Positions 16,179 to 24,761 of a DNA stretch of 64,000 nucleotides are shown one piece after another. The notes below the pieces were generated by a model. The model saw only the letters and a program-made list of their open reading frames with translations, ran no database searches and was not told the DNA's origin. How positions within the stretch are numbered: the stretch's first letter is position 1; every line of letters starts with the position of its first letter. The DNA is taken from the NCBI RefSeq assembly GCF_030644225.1, contig NZ_CP128650.1, positions 2,036,001-2,100,000 on the forward strand. Reading direction: 5' to 3'. A program made the translations under genes and the position numbers. This stretch comes from Selenomonas dianae. GTDB taxonomy: Bacteria; Bacillota; Negativicutes; Selenomonadales; Selenomonadaceae.

Positions 16179-17510
16179 TTACTGTGCATGCACAGCATCC
16201 CTCACCATCTGCGCCATATAGTCAATCTTCGCATCCGTCAGCCCGGGATAGACCCCGAGCCAGAACGTATCGTTCATAATACGATCCGTCTGTGTCAGTG
16301 CGCCCGCAATGCGGTAGCCCTCCCCCGATGCACGCATCGCATCAAAGCAGGGATGTTTCGTCAGATTCCCCGCAAAGAGCATCCGCGTCTGGATGCCGTG
16401 CTCCTCGATAAAGCGGACAATCTCTGCGCGGCGGACACCTTCGCGGCAGGTCAGCAGGAAGCCGAACCAGCTCGGCGCTGCGTGCTCCGTCGCCTCGGGC
16501 AGGACAAAGAACTCCTCCATATCCGCAAGTGCCGCCCGCAGCCGCGCAAAGTTGTGCCGCCGCCGCTCCACAAAGGACGGCAGCTTCTTGAGCTGCGCCA
16601 CGCCGATTGCCGCCTGCAGATCCGTCGCCTTCAGATTGTAGCCGAAATGCGAATAGACGTATTTGTGATCGTAGCCGCGCGGCAGTTCCCCATCCTGTCG
16701 ATCAAAGCGATGCCCGCAGAGATTGTCCTGTCCCGACGCACAGATGCAGTCCCGCCCCCAGTCGCGCAGGGAGCGCACGATGCGGTGCAGCAACGCATCA
16801 TTCGTATAGACCGCGCCGCCCTCGCCCATCGTCATATGATGCGGCGGATAGAAGCTCGACGTGCCGATGTCGCCGACCGTACCCGTATAGCGCATCTTGC
16901 CATTCATCGTGTACTGCGAGCCGAGTGCGTCGCAGTTGTCCTCGACAAGCCAGAGATGATGACGGTCACAGAACGCCTTGACCGCCGCAAGATCGAACGG
17001 ATTGCCGAGCGTATGTGCGAGCATCACCGCCTTTGTCCGCTCTGAACGTGCTCCCTCAAGGAGACGCACATCCACATTGTACGTCGGCAGCGTCACATCC
17101 ACGAACACGGGTACCGCACCGTACTGGATGATTGGCGCGACCGTCGTCGGAAACCCCGCCGCAACGGTAATGACCTCATCGCCGCGCCGCACAGTCCGCT
17201 CCCCGAGGAGTGGGGATGTGAGCGCCATAAAGGCGAGAAGATTCGCCGACGAACCCGAGTTGACGAGGGAGCAGTGCTTTATCCCAAGATACGCCGCAAG
17301 TCCGCGCTCGAACTCCTCCGTATAATGCCCCGCCGTCAGCCAGAACTCAAGCGCACTCTCCACAAGGTTCTCCATCTCCTCGTGATCGTAGACGCGTGCC
17401 GCATACGGCAGACGATCCCCCGGCGCAAAGCCCTCTGTCGGTGCATGATATTTTTCGCAATATTCCCGCACCAAGGCAAGAATCGCTCCGCGCATCTCCT
17501 GCTCGCTCAT
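16179..17510 (-). CDS. rfbH: CDP-4-keto-6-deoxyglucose 3-dehydrase (E1), RfbH
   Basis: A 443-residue PMP-dependent enzyme that removes the C3 hydroxyl of CDP-4-keto-6-deoxyglucose in 3,6-dideoxyhexose synthesis. The aminotransferase fold is clear (CSLVNSGSSANLLAFMAL, VEDNCDALGS), but the usual Schiff-base lysine is a histidine within SFYPPHHMTMGEGG, the hallmark of this dehydrase. The iron-sulfur cysteines expected for E1 are probably among CICASGQDNLCG. Its ribosome site AAGGAG is formed by the last codons of the HEPN gene, whose stop lies four bases upstream. Works with RfbG encoded at 29156; no rfbF cytidylyltransferase or E3 reductase is visible here. Confidence 0.93.
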   Translation of the reverse strand: MSEQEMRGAILALVREYCEKYHAPTEGFAPGDRLPYAARVYDHEEMENLVESALEFWLTAGHYTEEFERGLAAYLGIKHCSLVNSGSSANLLAFMALTSPLLGERTVRRGDEVITVAAGFPTTVAPIIQYGAVPVFVDVTLPTYNVDVRLLEGARSERTKAVMLAHTLGNPFDLAAVKAFCDRHHLWLVEDNCDALGSQYTMNGKMRYTGTVGDIGTSSFYPPHHMTMGEGGAVYTNDALLHRIVRSLRDWGRDCICASGQDNLCGHRFDRQDGELPRGYDHKYVYSHFGYNLKATDLQAAIGVAQLKKLPSFVERRRHNFARLRAALADMEEFFVLPEATEHAAPSWFGFLLTCREGVRRAEIVRFIEEHGIQTRMLFAGNLTKHPCFDAMRASGEGYRIAGALTQTDRIMNDTFWLGVYPGLTDAKIDYMAQMVRDAVHAQ

Positions 17511-17514
17511 TTTA

Positions 17515-18243
17515 TCACTCCTTTGATGTCGGTTCTCCCTTGTCTGACTGCTTTTCTCTAATCTGCTTGCTCATCTCGTCGACGATGCGTCTAATATTAC
17601 AGATATAATCTCCCACGGCTTCTTTTGTTATCGTACAGCGCGTCGCATCTTCAGATTCTCGGTCTGATTGGTGTGCAATACGATTGCGATGATTGTATAA
17701 ATTATCAATCCTTGCTTTCAACTCTTGCATGGGGTCTATTCCGTTTCCACGTGGATAAAGGGTCGCAGAAATGCTCCCGACACCAATGTCTATGAGATGA
17801 CACACTTCCTTAAAGGATTCATATGACATATACGGCTTCCATGAATATGCCTCATTGATCCACTCCTTCAGCCAGTCGTCCTTATCTCTCTGTATCACAG
17901 CCTGCTCAAGAACGCGCATCGGAACAAGTAATTTCTTGTAGCTTTTTGTCTGTGGAAAACCATCTTCCTGATGGTACATTTCCACAATCCCGAATTTGAT
18001 AATCTCATGGAGGTAGAAATCAAAGGCACTATCCAACGCCACAATCTGTGATCTTATTATCTCTTCCGCAACAACTGCATCCAGTTTGGTGATGGCATCT
18101 ACACAATCGAGTTGTTTTTGAATCAACGCGATGCTTTCCCAAAAATGGCGGTCAATATCGTCAATATCAAAAACAACCACCTTCTTGCTCGGTTTGGTAT
18201 TCACTTTTCGATCAGCTAAAGACAAGTCCCGCCTCATTGTCAT
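17515..18243 (-). CDS. HEPN-domain protein, probable RNase effector paired with the AAA ATPase
   Basis: A 242-residue helical protein. Near the C-terminus the sequence YNHRNRIAHQ contains the HEPN motif R(N)xxxH (Arg186 to His191), the catalytic signature of HEPN ribonucleases in toxin-antitoxin and anti-phage systems; the RiboL-PSP/MAE-type HEPN group is the closest fit by eye. An N-terminal helical domain (DSAFDFYLHEIIKFGI) is also typical. Its ATG overlaps the ATPase stop by one base (TAATG). The pair lies inside the sugar operon and is AT-richer than its neighbours, suggesting acquisition. Function as an immunity effector is inference; a HEPN domain without nuclease activity is the alternative. 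Confidence 0.75.
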   Translation of the reverse strand: MTMRRDLSLADRKVNTKPSKKVVVFDIDDIDRHFWESIALIQKQLDCVDAITKLDAVVAEEIIRSQIVALDSAFDFYLHEIIKFGIVEMYHQEDGFPQTKSYKKLLVPMRVLEQAVIQRDKDDWLKEWINEAYSWKPYMSYESFKEVCHLIDIGVGSISATLYPRGNGIDPMQELKARIDNLYNHRNRIAHQSDRESEDATRCTITKEAVGDYICNIRRIVDEMSKQIREKQSDKGEPTSKE

Positions 18244-19520
18244 TATGCAGTCACATCGCTCTCAATAAGATTTTCAATCATCTTCTCATTCATCATGGGG
18301 ATTGCCCCATATTTTCCCTCGATGTAGCGTGCAGACAGATTCTCATTTTTCCGTACATTCCTTATCTCAACGAGGGAATAGAGATCCGTTGCACGATCCT
18401 CGTTCAGCTCCGTGAACCAAATCTGATCCCTTCGGAACACCTCCAAATCAAGCAAGTTCGTGTCGTGCGTTGTAAAAATAAGCTGAGAATATTTTTCTCC
18501 TTCTGCATTGGAAAAGAAACGTATCAGCTCTGATACAATGTTTTCATGCAGCCCCATTTCCAGTTCGTCACAGATCAATATCTTGCCGGAACTGATGCTG
18601 TCAATCAGCGGATACATGATCTGAAATAATTTTTTGATGCCTGTGGATTCCTCTGCCATCAGATCTGTCGCAAACTTTTCGTAGAGGAGACGCACCTCTA
18701 CCGACTTAAATTTACTCGCCCGCCCCTCCGGCGATGAAAACAGTACATGAAGCTCCGGAGGAATATTCTGCTTCATATCCTCAAGAGAAATCTCCTCCAT
18801 TTTTGTTTCGACCCCTGTGATCCCAACCCCCAAAGATTGTAAGATACGAACGAATTTTTCTTTGGTGGCAGGATTCTCATTCATCATCTCAATCGAACGT
18901 CTCATCCAGTTATTCATGCTCGAATCATCCGTGAGCGTCCTATATACGACAATATCCTGTCGAAAAAAGCGAAATGCGCTCACCACTTCTTCAACGGGCG
19001 AGAAGTTCGCGGCGCACGTCAGAAACAGGCGATTCTCTTTTAAGGCATCCATTGCAAGAGTAAATGAATTTTTATACGTTCTTCCGAACGTAAAGTTCAT
19101 GCCCTCACGCTCAAAAATCCTTGATTGTTTCTGTTTGGGAAAATGATATAGATATTCCTCGCTTATCTCCCCCCTGAGAATCGAGAATCCATAGGCATAA
19201 CGAACACCCGCAATCACAAATTGAACATCAAAACTGCTCGGCCTATCCTCCGGACTTAGTTTGTGCGGACGCAAAGGAATCGGCTCTCCCGGCTGATGAT
19301 GAAGGCTGTTGACGATCATGCCCCGCACAAATGCCATAGCAGAAATAAAATTGCTTTTCCCCGAACCATTCGCCCCATAAATTGCCGCCATACGCAGGAT
19401 ATGCGCTCCGTTATATTCTTTTGTGCGCTCTAACATCGTCGCGTCACTCGAAGCCCACATCGAAAAATCTATTTTATCTTTGATCGACTTGTAGTTACTG
19501 CATGAAAACTGCAACAGCAT
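18243..19520 (-). CDS. AAA15/COG1106-type ABC-like ATPase (RloA-like)
   Basis: A 425-residue ATPase of the overcoming-lysogeny/ABC-like group. It has the N-terminal FSCSNYKSIKDKIDFSMW strand, Walker A GANGSGKS (residues 49-56), an ABC signature-like ESTGIKKL (291-298), Walker B ILICDELEMGLH (314-325) and the switch histidine in FTTHDTNLL (H352). Relatives are sensors in two-gene defence systems (RloA-RloB, AbiL, PARIS AriA). Here the partner is a HEPN protein rather than RloB or a TOPRIM protein. The gene has its own promoter and a GAGGAGG ribosome site, so it is an independent transcription unit inside the glycan operon. Confidence 0.85.
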   Translation of the reverse strand: MLLQFSCSNYKSIKDKIDFSMWASSDATMLERTKEYNGAHILRMAAIYGANGSGKSNFISAMAFVRGMIVNSLHHQPGEPIPLRPHKLSPEDRPSSFDVQFVIAGVRYAYGFSILRGEISEEYLYHFPKQKQSRIFEREGMNFTFGRTYKNSFTLAMDALKENRLFLTCAANFSPVEEVVSAFRFFRQDIVVYRTLTDDSSMNNWMRRSIEMMNENPATKEKFVRILQSLGVGITGVETKMEEISLEDMKQNIPPELHVLFSSPEGRASKFKSVEVRLLYEKFATDLMAEESTGIKKLFQIMYPLIDSISSGKILICDELEMGLHENIVSELIRFFSNAEGEKYSQLIFTTHDTNLLDLEVFRRDQIWFTELNEDRATDLYSLVEIRNVRKNENLSARYIEGKYGAIPMMNEKMIENLIESDVTA

Positions 19521-19541
19521 AAATCATTCCTCCTCTCAACG

Positions 19542-19570
19542 AGAATAGAGTCTTTCATTCAATTTGTCAA
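19542..19570 (-). promoter_or_regulatory. promoter of the ATPase-HEPN pair
   Basis: Minus strand TTGACA, 17 bases, TATTCT, 22 bases before the ATPase ATG. It gives the pair expression independent of the surrounding sugar operon. Confidence 0.75.
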
Positions 19571-19577
19571 CCATATT

Positions 19578-19592
19578 TGCGTGAATCACGCA
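19578..19592. promoter_or_regulatory. 15-bp palindrome upstream of the ATPase-HEPN promoter
   Basis: TGCGTGAATCACGCA is a perfect 7-bp inverted repeat around a single base, eight bases upstream of the -35 element. No T-run follows on either strand, so it looks more like a protein-binding site than a terminator. Confidence 0.5.
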
Positions 19593-19600
19593 TTTTCCCC

Positions 19601-20494
19601 CTATAATCTTCTATTTTGATACATTATTTTCACGCCATCTGCAAATTTCACACACGCCCGCCATCCCGTATGCGTCTGTATCTTCTCAACCGACGGGCGC
19701 ATCGATGTCGGAGGACGCTCGGATGCGCCGTAGGAAATCTGCTGCATCGGCGCGAGTGCTGCCCGCATTTCCTCGGAAAAACTGCGCAGGGGGCGCACAC
19801 CGCCGTGCGCGATGTTATAGACCTCTCCGTTTCTGCCGCGCAGGAGGAGCGCAGCCATCGCCGCCGCCGCATCCGATGCGTGAAGATAGTCCCAGAGCTG
19901 TGCGCCCTCGGTCATTTGCGGTGTCTCTCCTCTGCGCAGCGTACGCGCAAGATAGGAGAGCAGTGTCGTCTCCGGCTCATACGTCCCATACACGCTGAAC
20001 ACGCGCCCCCAGACCCAGTCCATGCCGAGCTGCGCCGTCTGCTGTCGTGTCATGTGGAGTGCGGCGACCTTTGCCGCGCCGTAGGGCGTTACGGGCTGCG
20101 GCGCACGCGTTTCCTCCATAAGCTCATTGGTCACGCCGTACTCCGCCTGTGAACCGATGCCGAGGAAACGGCGGCAGCCGATCTCCCCCAGTGCTCCGAC
20201 CAAATCCAACGCCGAAGAAAGACTTGCACGCTGCGCCGTAAAATCCATGCGGCGCGCATCCCATGCCAGATGTACGGCGTAGTCACACGGTTCGGTAACA
20301 TACTCCGGCAGATGAACAACCTCCTCCATCGCAAGCGGCACAATACGCAGATGTGGATGGGGGAGGAGGCGCACATTGCTCGACGAGTTCGGGCGCACCA
20401 CCGCCTCAACAAAAAAATCATGCGAAAGAAGGTACTCCACGAGATTCCAACCCAGAAACCCTGCTGCACCTGTAACAAGAACACGCTCCATCAT
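19601..20494 (-). CDS. NAD-dependent epimerase/dehydratase, probable CDP-sugar 4-reductase
   Basis: A 297-residue short-chain dehydrogenase of the extended type. It has the nucleotide-binding VTGAAGFLGWNL at residues 6-17, the active-site tyrosine and lysine in TPYGAAKVAAL, and a GRVFSVYGTYEPETTLL segment. In dideoxyhexose loci this position is taken by CDP-abequose or related 4-reductases (RfbJ type), which reduce the 4-keto group left by RfbH, or by YerF-type reductases of branched sugars. The start codon overlaps the upstream methyltransferase stop (ATGA). Exact product stereochemistry cannot be read from sequence. Confidence 0.85.
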   Translation of the reverse strand: MMERVLVTGAAGFLGWNLVEYLLSHDFFVEAVVRPNSSSNVRLLPHPHLRIVPLAMEEVVHLPEYVTEPCDYAVHLAWDARRMDFTAQRASLSSALDLVGALGEIGCRRFLGIGSQAEYGVTNELMEETRAPQPVTPYGAAKVAALHMTRQQTAQLGMDWVWGRVFSVYGTYEPETTLLSYLARTLRRGETPQMTEGAQLWDYLHASDAAAAMAALLLRGRNGEVYNIAHGGVRPLRSFSEEMRAALAPMQQISYGASERPPTSMRPSVEKIQTHTGWRACVKFADGVKIMYQNRRL

Positions 20495-21624
20495 GCCCTC
20501 CGCACACCGTCGTGTTCGAGCACGGCGCGCACAACATCGGGATACTGCGCCGCGAGCAGACGCACGATCTCCGCCGAGTAGCTTCCCGCAATCACGAGCA
20601 CCGCGCCAATCGCCCCCTCTGCGAGAACAGACGGAGAAACGATGGGGATATGGGTCGCAGGCGTAAGTTTGTTCTGCTTGAAATCCGCCGAGTCCAGCAC
20701 CACCTCAACGCGCCCTGCCATATCGAGCAGCGAGAGATCGGCGAGCGCCTGATGCCCCGCCCCCCAGACCGCCGTACGAAGGCCGCGTCCCTCCATCTCC
20801 GACAGAAATTCATCGACGCTCCGGCGCACCTTTTCCTGCTGCGCGAGAAAACCGCTCACATCCATCCGCCGTCGCTTTCGCACCTCGGCAGAGAGCACAT
20901 AGCCATACCAAATGGAGGCGCAGGACAGCACCTCAAACCCGCAGTGTTCGAGTGTGCGGCGCAGCGTATCCTCCGTGAAGTAGAGCAGATGATCCTGTAT
21001 GAACTCCGAGTAAAGATGCTCGCGCAGGATCATATCGACATCCGGCACCTCCACAATGCCAACGGCACCCTCCGTCAGATTCTGCGCGATACGGCGCAGA
21101 TAGGCGCACGGTTCGGGGTTGTGCTCAAGAAAGCTCAGAATGAAGAACGCATCGTAGGGCGCGCCCGGAATCTCCTCCGTCCCCTCCTCCAAATATTGGC
21201 GATGAACGCGCAGCCCCTCGGCACGCGCCCGACGCACAAGCTCCTCGGAGAATTCGATGCCCGCCACATCCGCCCCCGCCTCCTCCATCATGGAGAGGAA
21301 CTCGCCGCCGCCGCAGCCGATCTCGACGATGCGTTTTCCGTGCAGAGCATACCGATCCATCCAGTCGCGGAACTGCTGCACGCGAAAAGCACGCATCTCA
21401 GGAGAGACACGCGTCGCACGAATCACCTCGCGGTAGTAGGGAACAGGCTCCCCATCCAGCTGAATCATGCCGCAGTACGGGCACATAAAAAGACGCAGAT
21501 CTACGCCCCGCTCCGTATCCACCTCGGACGGGGCGGGGAAGAACTGCGCCGATTTCGGCATATTATGATATTCGAGCAGGGATGTCCCCGTAATCTCCTG
21601 CGCACAGACGCGGCAGTGCAACAC
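20491..21624 (-). CDS. sugar C-methyltransferase family (zinc-binding N-terminus, SAM domain, C-terminal domain)
   Basis: A 377-residue protein with three parts: an N-terminal zinc knuckle (CRVC at 4-7 and CPYCG near 49), a class I SAM fold (VEIGCGGGEFLSMMEEAGAD near residue 100) and a C-terminal Rossmann-like domain (VWGAGHQALADLSLL). This three-part layout is that of NDP-sugar C-methyltransferases such as TylC3/NovU. It would add a methyl branch to a keto sugar. The start is GTG with GGAGG five bases upstream. It lies between the FkbM genes and the epimerase. Confidence 0.85.
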   Translation of the reverse strand: MLHCRVCAQEITGTSLLEYHNMPKSAQFFPAPSEVDTERGVDLRLFMCPYCGMIQLDGEPVPYYREVIRATRVSPEMRAFRVQQFRDWMDRYALHGKRIVEIGCGGGEFLSMMEEAGADVAGIEFSEELVRRARAEGLRVHRQYLEEGTEEIPGAPYDAFFILSFLEHNPEPCAYLRRIAQNLTEGAVGIVEVPDVDMILREHLYSEFIQDHLLYFTEDTLRRTLEHCGFEVLSCASIWYGYVLSAEVRKRRRMDVSGFLAQQEKVRRSVDEFLSEMEGRGLRTAVWGAGHQALADLSLLDMAGRVEVVLDSADFKQNKLTPATHIPIVSPSVLAEGAIGAVLVIAGSYSAEIVRLLAAQYPDVVRAVLEHDGVRRA

Positions 21625-21643
21625 AAATCCCTCCTATGACAAA

Positions 21644-22780
21644 TCAAATCACAGCATAACAAACCGTCTCACAAAAGACCGGCGTATGGTGCCGGAGATA
21701 CAGACGATACTCCGGCACAAGCGAGTGAATATAAAGCGGTATCTCATAGAGATCGGAGATCGAGTGATAGGTACAGATGGCGAGATCGGGACGGCGGCGG
21801 CAGATCAGCTCCGCAGCGCCCTTCAGCGCCCCCATCTCCGCGCCCTCGATGTCCATCTTGATAAAACTGACCGCCTCGTCCCGCAGGTGGTCGGACATAC
21901 GGACGACCTTCCCGGGGACACCGACGGATGAAACAGACGAAGCAGAAATGACATCATCATAGCAGATCTGTTCATTCCGCTCCCCTACGCCGCAGTTGTA
22001 CGCGACGAGTTTATCTGTCCCCCCCCCACGTACATTCCGCATATTTTCTTGTAACACATCATAGTTGCGCCGACTGAGTTCGTAGGCGATGTACTTGCGA
22101 AACGGGTATCCGCGCCGCAGAAAATCCTGCATCGTGTCCCCCGTATATGCGCCGCAGTCCACGAGCACGGAGTTCTCCGTAAAGTGGATGAGATCGTCTT
22201 GAAAGTACTGATCGCCCCGACAAACACGGTCATAATAGTTCTGTCTGCCAAATCCCGGTACAAAGTGAAAGAATCCCTCCAGCTTTGCCAGCAGCACATC
22301 GCAGGAGTGCTCATCCGCCAACAGCTCAAAGCAGCGTTCCACACGCACAGCCACATCTGCGGGATCTGCACGGAGAAGATCCGCAAACAGCCCGTTCAGG
22401 TAAAAATCCTGCATCTCCAGTGTACGGCGCACCCCCATCGCGGCAAGCTGTTTGGCGACCGCGCCGGAATGCATCCCCACACCGATCAGCACAAGCGGAT
22501 CCCGCACCGTTTCCAGCTGCGCCGGCGAAATACAGGGAACTCCGTCCATCTCCCGCCCATAGCGATCCGGATCATTGTCAACAAAGGCACGCAGACGTCC
22601 CCCCATGCCGCGCAGCTCATGCACCGCACGCTGTCCGAGCTGACCGGTCCCCCAGATATAAATATCCTGTTCCTCGCGCAGAAACTTTCTCACCTGTTCC
22701 CGCCACGATATACGTTCGGCAAGGGTGGATGCCAGCCGCTCACGAACAAGTCGTCCCGCCTTCTCTTTCTGATTTTCCAT
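21644..22780 (-). CDS. FkbM-family methyltransferase with internal G9 tract
   Basis: About 378 residues. Residues 40-140 form a Rossmann-like domain (IYIWGTGQLGQRAVHEL), followed by an FkbM methyltransferase (VLVDCGAYTGDTMQDFL near residue 210, VSFIKMDIEGAEMGALKGA near 315). FkbM proteins O-methylate sugars and other metabolites. The reading frame passes through nine consecutive Gs encoding Gly252-254 just before a beta strand; a one-base slip would truncate the enzyme at about two thirds. The ATG at 22780 has AAAGGA six bases upstream and is preferred over one nine codons earlier that overlaps the upstream gene. Confidence 0.88.
   Translation of the reverse strand: MENQKEKAGRLVRERLASTLAERISWREQVRKFLREEQDIYIWGTGQLGQRAVHELRGMGGRLRAFVDNDPDRYGREMDGVPCISPAQLETVRDPLVLIGVGMHSGAVAKQLAAMGVRRTLEMQDFYLNGLFADLLRADPADVAVRVERCFELLADEHSCDVLLAKLEGFFHFVPGFGRQNYYDRVCRGDQYFQDDLIHFTENSVLVDCGAYTGDTMQDFLRRGYPFRKYIAYELSRRNYDVLQENMRNVRGGGTDKLVAYNCGVGERNEQICYDDVISASSVSSVGVPGKVVRMSDHLRDEAVSFIKMDIEGAEMGALKGAAELICRRRPDLAICTYHSISDLYEIPLYIHSLVPEYRLYLRHHTPVFCETVCYAVI
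22019..22027 (-). repeat. G9 homopolymer tract inside the first FkbM gene
   Basis: Nine Cs on the plus strand (G9 in the coding strand), read as three glycine codons and followed by ACAGA. The gene is in frame at this length. Confidence 0.95.
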
Positions 22781-22788
22781 AGTTTCCT

Positions 22789-23724
22789 TTACTTGCGTGC
22801 ATTCCACACATCCGCCGCCACAAAAATCGTGTTGTATGCGATGGTTGTATACACGATATAGCCATGATCGTCCATAAAACGGATCATATTCTCACGCGAC
22901 GTGTCCAGATGATCCATCTCGACCATGACGACCTTTGGATGAAACCGTGCATAATCAAACGCACGCATGATCTTCTCATCCTCGCCCTCAGCATCGACGA
23001 GCAGGAGATCCGGCACACTGCCCATCTGCTCCATGACCTCGTTGATGCCAAGTACATCGACGGGAATCGCGCGCACCTCGTTGCGGGTGATGCCGTCCCA
23101 CGCCTTGTGGTGTTCGTAGGAAAGACTGCTGACGAGAGAGCTTTTGCTGGCATAGAACGTCCTCTGAGCAGGTTCGTCTGTCCCCCCCCCGGAGACAGCC
23201 GCATGAAGGAAACGATCTGCGGGACGCACCATACGGATCAGTGCGCCGACCGTCGGCAGCGGATCGACGAGAAGTCCACGCGCGCCGAGGCGGTAGAGGT
23301 TATAGGTGTTGTTGAACCGTACGGGATCGTTCGTGCCGATCTCAAGATAGGAGAGTCCATTGAGGGGGAGACCAAGCTCGCTCACGAGGAGCATCAGCAC
23401 GGCATCCTCGGCATTCTCTCCATAGAAGGTGCGCAGCGGCATCTCCCGCTGTGCAAGTTCATAGTAGAGCACGCGAATCTTCTCCATTGGCACGCCGAAC
23501 TCCTCGATGAGGTCAGCGACAATACTCACAGGGTCAGCAGTAACGAGCACGAGATCGAACGCGGCGAGGTGTTCCTTCAGCTCCTCCTTGCGTACCGCTC
23601 CTTCTGCCGGCATACGCTCGACAACCTGATCACAGTACCCCGTCACGTTAAAGTTCTCGGCGACCCAGTCCTTGTGTTCTTGGTATTCCTTACCGAGCCC
23701 GTAGACCAATGTTCTCTCGTTCAT
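22789..23724 (-). CDS. FkbM-family methyltransferase with internal G9 tract, second
   Basis: A 311-residue protein with an N-terminal Rossmann-like domain (LVYGLGKEYQEHKDWVAENF) and a C-terminal FkbM domain (LSYLEIGTNDPVRFNNTY near 120; PDLLLVDAEGEDEKIMRAF near 235). It overlaps the radical SAM gene by four bases. Gly179-181 are encoded by nine Gs followed by ACAGA, the same 14-base context as in the neighbouring FkbM gene but at a different place in the fold (after, not before, the corresponding strand). Likely role is O-methylation of a glycan residue, with phase-variable expression. Confidence 0.87.
   Translation of the reverse strand: MNERTLVYGLGKEYQEHKDWVAENFNVTGYCDQVVERMPAEGAVRKEELKEHLAAFDLVLVTADPVSIVADLIEEFGVPMEKIRVLYYELAQREMPLRTFYGENAEDAVLMLLVSELGLPLNGLSYLEIGTNDPVRFNNTYNLYRLGARGLLVDPLPTVGALIRMVRPADRFLHAAVSGGGTDEPAQRTFYASKSSLVSSLSYEHHKAWDGITRNEVRAIPVDVLGINEVMEQMGSVPDLLLVDAEGEDEKIMRAFDYARFHPKVVMVEMDHLDTSRENMIRFMDDHGYIVYTTIAYNTIFVAADVWNARK
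23182..23190 (-). repeat. G9 homopolymer tract inside the second FkbM gene
   Basis: Nine Cs on the plus strand (G9 in the coding strand) encode Gly179-181 and are followed by ACAGA. In frame as sequenced. Confidence 0.95.
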
Positions 23725-24761
23725 GTGTTTCTTTTCTCCCCGTTCGGACGGCGCAGCTGCGTAACGGGCACGTCGTCAATATCATCCCGTGTATAGTGGG
23801 CACTCTTGTAGACCGAGCAGCCGCGACAGCTGATGTTCTCACGGTTGCGCTTTTCGAGCTGCATGACTTGGAAATCGTAGAGTTTCCACCCGTTCCAGAT
23901 CTCCGCGAGCGTTTCCTCCTGCACATTGCCGAGGTTCGTCCCGCCATACCAGTCGTTGCAGCAGGGTGATACCGCCCCGTCCGAGCGCACGGCAAGCGTC
24001 GTAAACGGCATGGGACACGCAGCGCGTCCCGTCATCTGCCGCTTGACCTTCGCCATCGCATCGCCATAAAGGCGGTCAATGAACTGCTCTCCGTCGATCT
24101 CGACCCAGCTGTGCGGCTCGTCGATATAGATCTCATCCGCCACGTCGGCATAGGCATCGCGAAAGATTTGATTTTCCGCTTCGTCAAAGGTGTTCAGCAT
24201 CTTGCACGCAATAAACGGACGCTCGCTGCCCATCTCCCGCTTGATACGTTGGAGCATGGCGAGATTGTCATGGATACGCTGCATCGGCACATGGGAGTCC
24301 GTTATCTCAAGATGTTTCTGCGGAATTGCCGAGTAGATGGATACGCGCAGATAATCAAGACCTCCACGCACGAGACCACGACAGATTTCCTCAGTCAAAA
24401 GAGAGGCATTGCTCGTCGTCTCGATCCGATCGGCGATGTCTGCCTCATGTGCCAGACGAAGCATCTCAGTAAAGTGCGGATTCGTGAACGGCTCACCGTA
24501 GATACAGAGCTTCAGCACCTTGAACCGCTCGCCCGCCCATGCCTGCGCCTGTGCGATTACACGTCGAAAAAGCCCCATATCCATCGTGTGCCGCTTGTCC
24601 TTGAATTTCTCCTGTGCCGCACTCTGAAAGCACATACGGCAGCGGAAGTTGCACGAACTGCTCGGCTCGATCAGGAGGGTATAGGGCTTTTCGAGCGGGA
24701 TCACGTCGGCAAGGTTATGCCTCTTTGTATTCTTCAGTTCGGTGTAACGAACAATCTCCAT
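23721..24761 (-). CDS. radical SAM protein with SPASM domain
   Basis: About 346 residues. CNFRCRMC (near residue 38) supplies the radical-SAM 4Fe-4S cluster; KLCIYGEPFTNP is the glycine-rich strand after it. The C-terminal SPASM cysteines are in CPMPFTTLAVRSDGAVSPCC and NISCRGC, ligating one or more auxiliary clusters. SPASM enzymes modify peptides, proteins or sugars (the latter include dehydrogenation and epimerisation reactions). The ATG at 24761 overlaps the stop of the upstream radical SAM gene. Embedded among methyltransferase and sugar genes, so a sugar or lipid-linked glycan substrate is inferred. Confidence 0.88.
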   Translation of the reverse strand: MEIVRYTELKNTKRHNLADVIPLEKPYTLLIEPSSSCNFRCRMCFQSAAQEKFKDKRHTMDMGLFRRVIAQAQAWAGERFKVLKLCIYGEPFTNPHFTEMLRLAHEADIADRIETTSNASLLTEEICRGLVRGGLDYLRVSIYSAIPQKHLEITDSHVPMQRIHDNLAMLQRIKREMGSERPFIACKMLNTFDEAENQIFRDAYADVADEIYIDEPHSWVEIDGEQFIDRLYGDAMAKVKRQMTGRAACPMPFTTLAVRSDGAVSPCCNDWYGGTNLGNVQEETLAEIWNGWKLYDFQVMQLEKRNRENISCRGCSVYKSAHYTRDDIDDVPVTQLRRPNGEKRNT

